Notes under the pieces: model-generated | Told to the model about the DNA's origin: nothing | What the model saw: only the letters and a program-made list of their open reading frames with translations | Databases searched by the model: none | Position numbers and translations under genes: made by a program | Shown: in pieces, positions 43,025 to 47,701 of the stretch | How the letters are laid out: every line of letters starts with the position of its first letter | How positions within the stretch are numbered: position 1 is the first letter of the stretch | NCBI RefSeq assembly: GCF_009827315.1 | Contig: NZ_WTYF01000002.1 | Location: forward strand, 1 to 47,701 | Origin: Qipengyuania gaetbuli | Lineage (GTDB): Bacteria; Pseudomonadota; Alphaproteobacteria; Sphingomonadales; Sphingomonadaceae | Length of the DNA stretch: 47,701 nt | Reading direction: 5' to 3'

Positions 43025-44092
43025 ATGACACGCTATTTACTATGTGCACTCGCGCTATTGATCTGTTCTCCGTCCTATGCCGGTGACGATCCCTCGCTGG
43101 AACAGCTGCTTGCTGAGGAAGTGAATGCTGGCGTTTTCATGGGCAATGTACTGATTGCCGATGGTGATGAGGTAATATTCGAGGCCAGCTACGGCAGCGC
43201 GAATTTGGAATGGGGCATAGCCAACGCCAGTGATACAAAGTTCCAGATCGGATCGCTTGCCAAGCAGATCAATGCTGCCGCCATTTTGCTCCTGAAGGAG
43301 CGAGGTCTTCTTGATTTGGACGACCCGGTAAAGGCTCATTTTCCTAAGGCACCACCTCACTGGGATAGAATAACGCTGCGGCATCTGCTGACCCACACTT
43401 CGGGGATCGTCAACATCACCGCGCATTCTGATATCGACCGGCTGGTTAGACTTCCGTTATCCCAGGAAGAGCAATTCGCGCTCTTTATCGAAGAGCCTCT
43501 CGAATTCGCGCCGGGCGAGAGGTGGCAATACTCGAATTCCGGCTATCTCGTGCTCGATGCCGTGATCGAAAACGTCAGTGGTGAGACATGGGAAGAGTTC
43601 ACAACAAGCAATATTTTCGCGCCATTGGGCATGAATGATACAGGTCTTGATGACTTGCGTCGGATTCTGCCAAAGCGCGCCTCCGGCTATAGCCTTTCAG
43701 ACGGCTTGCTGCGCAATGCCGAGTTTGAGGAGGTCGCGATCCGAAAGGGGGCTGGCGGACTCTATTCGACCACGCACGACCTGCTTAAATGGCAAAGGGG
43801 CTTGTTCAACGGGAAACTATTGAGCGCCGCTTCAGTCGATGAAATGATGACGCCCGCTGCAGATGCGATACGAGGTTCCTCCTATGGATTGGGGTTCCTT
43901 ATTCAAGATGACGACGACGGTCGATTGATTTGGCATCGCGGTTCCAACAACGGGTTTAAGGGCTGGGTCGGTTATGATCCCGATGCAGATATTACTGTGA
44001 TAATCCTCACAAACATCCGCGATAGCCAATTACTCGATCTTGGCCCGCGTCTTGTGCAGGTGTCGCGGGCGCGGGCCACACCACCGAACTAG
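43025..44092 (+). CDS. Exported serine hydrolase of the beta-lactamase/class C fold
   Basis: 355 residues with GGGGAGAG before the ATG. Signal peptide MTRYLLCALALLICSPSYA. Active-site motifs: S77-L-A-K80 (SxxK), Y169-S-N171 and HRGSNNG near residue 305. This family includes class C beta-lactamases, DD-peptidases and esterases; here the sequence resembles the general 'serine hydrolase' group rather than a resistance enzyme. Periplasmic. Confidence 0.87.
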   Translation: MTRYLLCALALLICSPSYAGDDPSLEQLLAEEVNAGVFMGNVLIADGDEVIFEASYGSANLEWGIANASDTKFQIGSLAKQINAAAILLLKERGLLDLDDPVKAHFPKAPPHWDRITLRHLLTHTSGIVNITAHSDIDRLVRLPLSQEEQFALFIEEPLEFAPGERWQYSNSGYLVLDAVIENVSGETWEEFTTSNIFAPLGMNDTGLDDLRRILPKRASGYSLSDGLLRNAEFEEVAIRKGAGGLYSTTHDLLKWQRGLFNGKLLSAASVDEMMTPAADAIRGSSYGLGFLIQDDDDGRLIWHRGSNNGFKGWVGYDPDADITVIILTNIRDSQLLDLGPRLVQVSRARATPPN

Positions 44093-44165
44093 TCATTGAA
44101 AGACAGGACTAAAGTGAAAGTCGGCAACCCGATCGATCTGCAGGTGAATTCAGTCCTGAGAACTA

Positions 44166-44254
44166 AGTCTGCAATCGGGTCGTTAGCTGTCTGTCTGCTC
44201 CTGGCGCATCGCTAGCTCGGTAAAACAGTCACGAACTGGGGTGGAAAGCGGAGG
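44166..44254 (+). repeat. 88-bp intergenic repeat, copy 8
   Basis: Left end AGTCTGCAATCGGGTCGTTA, right end GGGGTGGAAAGCGGAGG, with one extra G. It sits between convergent genes. The central segment GCTAGCTCGGTAAAACAGTC is well kept. Confidence 0.88.
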
Positions 44255-44364
44255 CAAGTGATAGGAAAAGACCTCGAGACAACAAGCCGAATAGCTGCTT
44301 TCAATCACCCAAGGATCGAGTGGCCGGGTCTGAGAGGGACGCTCACGCAAACACCTGACCACAA

Positions 44365-44892
44365 TTACCGATTTCTTCCGAAAACATCGCTGATGGCAAA
44401 GTAAGCGTCGACCAAGAAAAACCAGACCTTTATCGCGACCCACAGTGGCGCGATCCAGATAAGATCCGCGTTAGTAACCGGGCGATTTTTGGTGCTGGCA
44501 GCGGCGATCGTCTCTTCTCGATCAGGCCTCGCCAAGGCGTCTGAATTCGGCGGTAGTGATGCGAGGCGAATGGCGGACACTGCCGAGCTTGAAATCGGTT
44601 CGCTAAATTCTATCCCAATCTGGACGTCAGCTTGGCGTACTACGAGCCCTGAGGCCTTCGAACCGTCGAGTAAGCAGACCCCAACTTTGTCACCGAGCTT
44701 GAGATCGCAGCTAGTCATCAACCGCATACCCGATCGGGAGATGTCTAGGATCAACGCTCTAGAGGCGGAACCCTGAGGACATTCAAGAGCCGACTTAAAA
44801 TGTACGACATGCCGTGGTTCCTTGCGACTTTCGCGCGCCGTGAAAGTATCTGAGGTGATTGTTGCCCAGGAAGATAGTGATTGTTTCGCCAC
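44365..44892 (-). CDS. PilZ domain protein 1
   Basis: 175 residues, GTG start. A PilZ domain occupies residues 20-115 with the c-di-GMP signatures RKEPR (R23-x3-R27) and D50-I-S-R-S-G55. A hydrophobic C-terminal segment (LIWIAPLWVAIKVWFFLVDA, about 143-162) suggests membrane anchoring. No output domain. Divergent from a second PilZ gene with the same layout. Confidence 0.8.
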   Translation of the reverse strand: MAKQSLSSWATITSDTFTARESRKEPRHVVHFKSALECPQGSASRALILDISRSGMRLMTSCDLKLGDKVGVCLLDGSKASGLVVRQADVQIGIEFSEPISSSAVSAIRLASLPPNSDALARPDREETIAAASTKNRPVTNADLIWIAPLWVAIKVWFFLVDAYFAISDVFGRNR

Positions 44893-45136
44893 CAGGTCGC
44901 CCTACCAGAATTTGCTGATTTTGGGTGTGCTGCTCATCGGAAATCGAAGACGGATGCGCGCTCGCCGGAAAGTTCAAACCCATCTTATGGGGAGTACAAA
45001 TCCCTGAAAAGGACAGCACATCGCACCTTAGTGCGCACAACGGTTGCGACAAGTCGAGCCAGACATCAGGCAGCCTGACGCATAGGTTTGGCAGGCTTTA
45101 ATCTTTCTTCTGTGTATTGGAGCTCGGAGGTCTACC

Positions 45137-45622
45137 ATGCTTCCTAAGCTCGCTCAGATTTCAAATTCAGCCGAACCTTCCGAAAGGAGGCGCGCGGAAC
45201 GCCGCGTTATCTCATTCGGTTTCGATGCTGGTCGAAGCCAATCTTCCGCTCGGATTCTGATACTCGATATCTCGCCAACAGGTGCACTTCTCCAGACTTC
45301 GGCCGATCTGGGAGTTGGGGAAATCATCGACTTCGATATTCCTGAAGCAGGTCTCGTTAGGGCCGTTATCGTACGGCGTACTGCTGACAATTTCGGCGTC
45401 GAATTCATGACGCCGGTTAGTTCTGCTGTCGTGAGCGCGGTCCTGCTTGCATCCCCGGCAAAGCCACCCATTCTTGATGAGTTTGAGCTGGAAGCTGCGC
45501 GCCGCTCAGTTCCGACATATGACCCCGTTCCCGAGTGGCTTATGTGGACCGTCATGCTCGCATGCTGCGGAGCAATAGCACTTTTTATTTTCGCGCTTGG
45601 CTTCCTGCCCGTCACCTTGTGA
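45137..45622 (+). CDS. PilZ domain protein 2
   Basis: 161 residues, start supported by GGAGG. PilZ domain about 14-110: RRRAERR (R18-x3-R22) and D44-I-S-P-T-G49. It ends in one transmembrane helix (LMWTVMLACCGAIALFIFAL). The pair with the divergent PilZ gene suggests an old duplication; both would place a c-di-GMP sensor at the inner membrane. Confidence 0.8.
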   Translation: MLPKLAQISNSAEPSERRRAERRVISFGFDAGRSQSSARILILDISPTGALLQTSADLGVGEIIDFDIPEAGLVRAVIVRRTADNFGVEFMTPVSSAVVSAVLLASPAKPPILDEFELEAARRSVPTYDPVPEWLMWTVMLACCGAIALFIFALGFLPVTL

Positions 45623-45785
45623 GGGCCTTGTAATGCAGTGCGACTACAGCAATTCCCAACCCGTGGGGCAGGTGCGTTCGTAAGAAACAAGCTGAGCCAG
45701 TGTTATCTGGGGCTGGAAAAAATTGTAAATTTCCGACATTGTCATCGCAATAGCTGGCGTTTGAATGCCATTACGAGGGGTGGCG

Positions 45786-46100
45786 ATGATATTTCGGGTC
45801 AAACAAATGTCGAAAGCTGATTTCTTGGAGTTCGAAGCTCGATATCGCGGTGTCTACAGAGCCTTAGGAAGGCCATCGGGGGCGGCGCTGTTGGCAAGTC
45901 GGGTATCGGAGGGTGGAATTGTGGCGATCTTGTCCCAAGACTTTTGCGATCCATTCGAACAGCTGTCCTACGATGGTTGGGTAAGCCTCTACGACCCGGT
46001 CGATCTTCAGTGCGAGTTCGTTGCTGGAGACCGGAATCTTGGTGATTGCCTGGAGCGCAGCAAGCAAACCGAAGATCATTCCTCGACCAGTAGCCTCTAA
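45786..46100 (+). CDS. Hypothetical protein
   Basis: 104 residues from the ATG at 45786, preceded by GAGGGGTGG. Reads MIFRVKQMSKADFLEFEARY, then LLASRVSEGGIVAILSQD. No family recognised, and an antisense frame covers part of the region, so coding status is open. The ribosome site is the main support. Confidence 0.4.
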   Translation: MIFRVKQMSKADFLEFEARYRGVYRALGRPSGAALLASRVSEGGIVAILSQDFCDPFEQLSYDGWVSLYDPVDLQCEFVAGDRNLGDCLERSKQTEDHSSTSSL

Positions 46101-46810
46101 AATCTGACGGGCCATTGCTGGATGTCGCGGAAAGTTACCTTTTCGCGTCGCTAGTCTGAAATGTCAGGGTGTGGATCGCCAAGCTTCGGGGAAAGGTCTG
46201 CCGATCTGAATAAGGTCAGGTGCCGATAGACGTGGTGATTGAATTACAGGCCGCGCGCTGTAGCGAAATACAGTGAAAGGTTGAAGGGCTGGCGGGAAGA
46301 GGAACTCTAGCCAGCCCTTCTGGCAGTCCCCCATTTAAAGACCACCGATACTCTCATTGTTTCAACAGTTTTAGAGAATGGCAAATCTGAGGGGAGGAAC
46401 GGCAAGGCCTCTAGAAGGCTCACCCTGTGCAGGGTCGCAGAACACAGGGTGGCTTGCCGCTCCAATCTTGAAACTGCGCGGACTTCATCCCGCCGTCACG
46501 CGAGGAAAACTTTTCGCTCACCAGAAAAGGTGGCGGGCCGCCCCCTCGGAGGAAAAGGAGGGCGGATCTGGCGACCCGTGCAGTATATCGGCACACATTA
46601 GACCGTCTAACAGCCGTGCGCCGAACCCGTAATCGGAGTGACGTGATCCAGGATCAGAGCCCAGATTGTTTCCTGCGTTGAAAGGCAGCCTACATCATAT
46701 TGATTTGGATTGCGAATCTGCTGGCATGCTTGTCGCCCTCCGCAAAATTCGACGAACTGCATGGAGTGCGGGCAGAGCGCTGTTAGTGCGTATCGGCATG
46801 GAAGAGGCCG
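46101..46810. other. Gene-poor interval of 710 bp
   Basis: A 10-bp perfect inverted repeat, AAGGGCTGGC (46284-46293) and GCCAGCCCTT (46310-46319), could be a bidirectional terminator. A weaker hairpin lies around 46129-46150 (CGCGGAAA / TTTTCGCG). Short frames here (for example 46378-46632) show no family features or good ribosome sites. Confidence 0.45.
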
Positions 46811-46924
46811 ATGCACGGTAATTTGGGGCCAGAAGACAAGAACCGCGAGCGCGTGCTCTGGTGGTCCGTCACATTCGTGATGACCCTATTCGCTGTCATA
46901 CTCGGCATCGCAATGGTCGCCTAG
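46811..46924 (+). CDS. 37-residue single-pass membrane microprotein
   Basis: Reads MHGNLGPEDKNRERV followed by a hydrophobic helix LWWSVTFVMTLFAVILGIAM and VA. Start supported by GGAAGAGG 5 bp upstream. The charged-then-hydrophobic layout is that of small membrane-regulating peptides. Too short for homology by eye; coding status is inferred from ribosome site and composition. Confidence 0.55.
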   Translation: MHGNLGPEDKNRERVLWWSVTFVMTLFAVILGIAMVA

Positions 46925-47013
46925 GCGAGCTCCCAGCGCTTTTCTTCTAGTAAAGCAAAGTAAGGCCTTTTGTCATGCGTCCTAGCGGTGGCGCGCTTGG
47001 AAGCCGTCGATCC

Positions 47014-47101
47014 TGTCCGCAATCGGGTCGTTAGCTGCCCGTCAGCTCATGGCATGGCGCTAGATCGGTGAAACCGTCGTCAGATGGGTGGATTGCGGAC
47101 A
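47014..47101 (+). repeat. 88-bp intergenic repeat, copy 9 (10-bp perfect terminal inverted repeat)
   Basis: TGTCCGCAAT (47014-47023) and ATTGCGGACA (47092-47101) pair perfectly over 10 bp. The internal GTCAGCT no longer fits the 3' arm. It lies 52 bp before a membrane protein gene. Confidence 0.93.
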
Positions 47102-47153
47102 TTGCTCTTGCTTCTGTTTATGGCAGGTAGCTCCTTTGAGTGGGAGATGGACC

Positions 47154-47663
47154 ATGGGAAGCTTGAGCATTCGAAATCTTACTCTGATGGCGGCGATTAC
47201 GAGTTGCTTCCTGCAAGCTGGCGGTGGGCTATTCGCAATCTCGGTATTGGTCAGCACAATCACGGAAGCACCGCCTAGATCATTCGCGATGCTAGAAGGA
47301 GCATACAGCTACGACAGTAGCGCATTCTGGGAAACATTGCCGCCGATCACCGCTGCTTTGATCGTAATTGCATTAGCTGCGAACTGGAAGACTTCCCGCC
47401 GCTGGTTGATGGTGACCGCATTTGCCCTATTCATTTTAGGTGGGCTTCTTGCAGGAATCCTTCTGGAGCCGGAGTTCGCTCGCATTACGGAGGGTGGTTA
47501 TAATGACTGGGTCGATCCTGAATTGAAAGAACGCGCACGCAGTTGGTATGCTCTCGACTGGGCAACTTGGAGCCTTACGCTGTTTGCTGGCATTGCTTTG
47601 CTATTGGCGCTCGCTCTTCCCGCAATCGCTGAAGACCGACCCAAAGCACGGCCATTTGGGTAA
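47154..47663 (+). CDS. Four-helix membrane protein, unknown
   Basis: 169 residues from the ATG at 47154, supported by GGGAGATGGA; an upstream in-frame start at 47088 would lie inside the repeat. Four transmembrane helices (about 8-30, 58-76, 84-104, 138-160). The region FARITEGGYNDWVDPELKER is followed by WYALDWATWSLTLFAG, a pattern seen in DUF1772-like proteins, but I cannot assign the family. Confidence 0.7.
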   Translation: MGSLSIRNLTLMAAITSCFLQAGGGLFAISVLVSTITEAPPRSFAMLEGAYSYDSSAFWETLPPITAALIVIALAANWKTSRRWLMVTAFALFILGGLLAGILLEPEFARITEGGYNDWVDPELKERARSWYALDWATWSLTLFAGIALLLALALPAIAEDRPKARPFG

Positions 47664-47684
47664 GGCTAACGCGCGCCCCAGAAA

Positions 47685-47701
47685 TGTCCCCAATCGGGTC
47701 G
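47685..47701 (+). repeat. 88-bp intergenic repeat, copy 10 (cut by window end)
   Basis: TGTCCCCAATCGGGTCG matches consensus 1-17; the rest is beyond the window. Confidence 0.75.

Noticed and set aside
46378..46632. Plus-strand frame of 84 codons
   Set aside because: No ribosome site, low-complexity charged content and no recognisable family.
1..47701. CRISPR array
   Set aside because: The repeats are dispersed over kilobases, 88 bp long and not regularly spaced; no cas genes are present.

Overview
The window is alphaproteobacterial DNA. Protein sequence, gene order and codon use look most like the Sphingomonadales, probably the Erythrobacteraceae (Erythrobacter/Qipengyuania type); this placement is inference from the reading, not a search. 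No rRNA, complete tRNA, integrase, IS element or CRISPR array was seen. A high-GC middle (about 10-23 kb) lies between two patchier, accessory-looking flanks.

Left flank (1-9.3 kb). A minus-strand operon of five tightly packed genes (7567 to 1350) begins with a diiron aldehyde-deformylating-oxygenase homologue and an acyl-ACP reductase homologue, the two enzymes of cyanobacterial alkane synthesis. A BtaA-type 3-amino-3-carboxypropyl transferase (betaine-lipid chemistry), a GNAT enzyme and an MMPL lipid-type exporter follow. Around it are a P-loop kinase, DUF1330, DUF4242 and GNAT genes, a candidate small RNA, and copies of an 88-bp intergenic repeat.

Middle (9.3-28 kb). A single-tyrosine HUH endonuclease and an FNR-type oxygen sensor come first. 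A second lipid operon follows on the minus strand: lipoxygenase, cytochrome P450 and a cyclopropane-synthase-like methyltransferase, with overlapping ends. It is divergent from a TIR-TolB-TPR protein. Then come two acyl-CoA dehydrogenases (pimeloyl-CoA type), an M16 protease, a DEDD exonuclease, an SDR/SnoaL pair divergent from a LysR regulator, and an Ohr/esterase pair divergent from a MarR/OhrR regulator.

Sugar locus (28.4-35.6 kb). A LacI regulator, sucrose-type MFS transporter, TonB receptor, GH68 enzyme and ROK fructokinase form a complete sucrose/fructoside import and hydrolysis pathway. Two identical 16-bp palindromic operators lie in the divergent promoter.

Right flank (35.7-47.7 kb). 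The 3' half of a tRNA-Thr (minus strand, 35756-35800) marks a probable genomic-island edge. To its right are two DUF418 membrane proteins, small membrane proteins, a diheme cytochrome c lipoprotein, a SnoaL-like secreted protein, a serine beta-lactamase-like hydrolase, two divergent PilZ proteins and a 37-residue membrane microprotein. This part looks AT-richer by eye and again carries many copies of the 88-bp repeat.

The repeat is the main structure that genes do not explain. It has a fixed length of 88 bp, ends in TGTCCGC/GCGGACA, can fold into nested stems, is always intergenic, and every copy I found has the same orientation. Several copies are degenerate or internally deleted. Both window edges lie inside copies.
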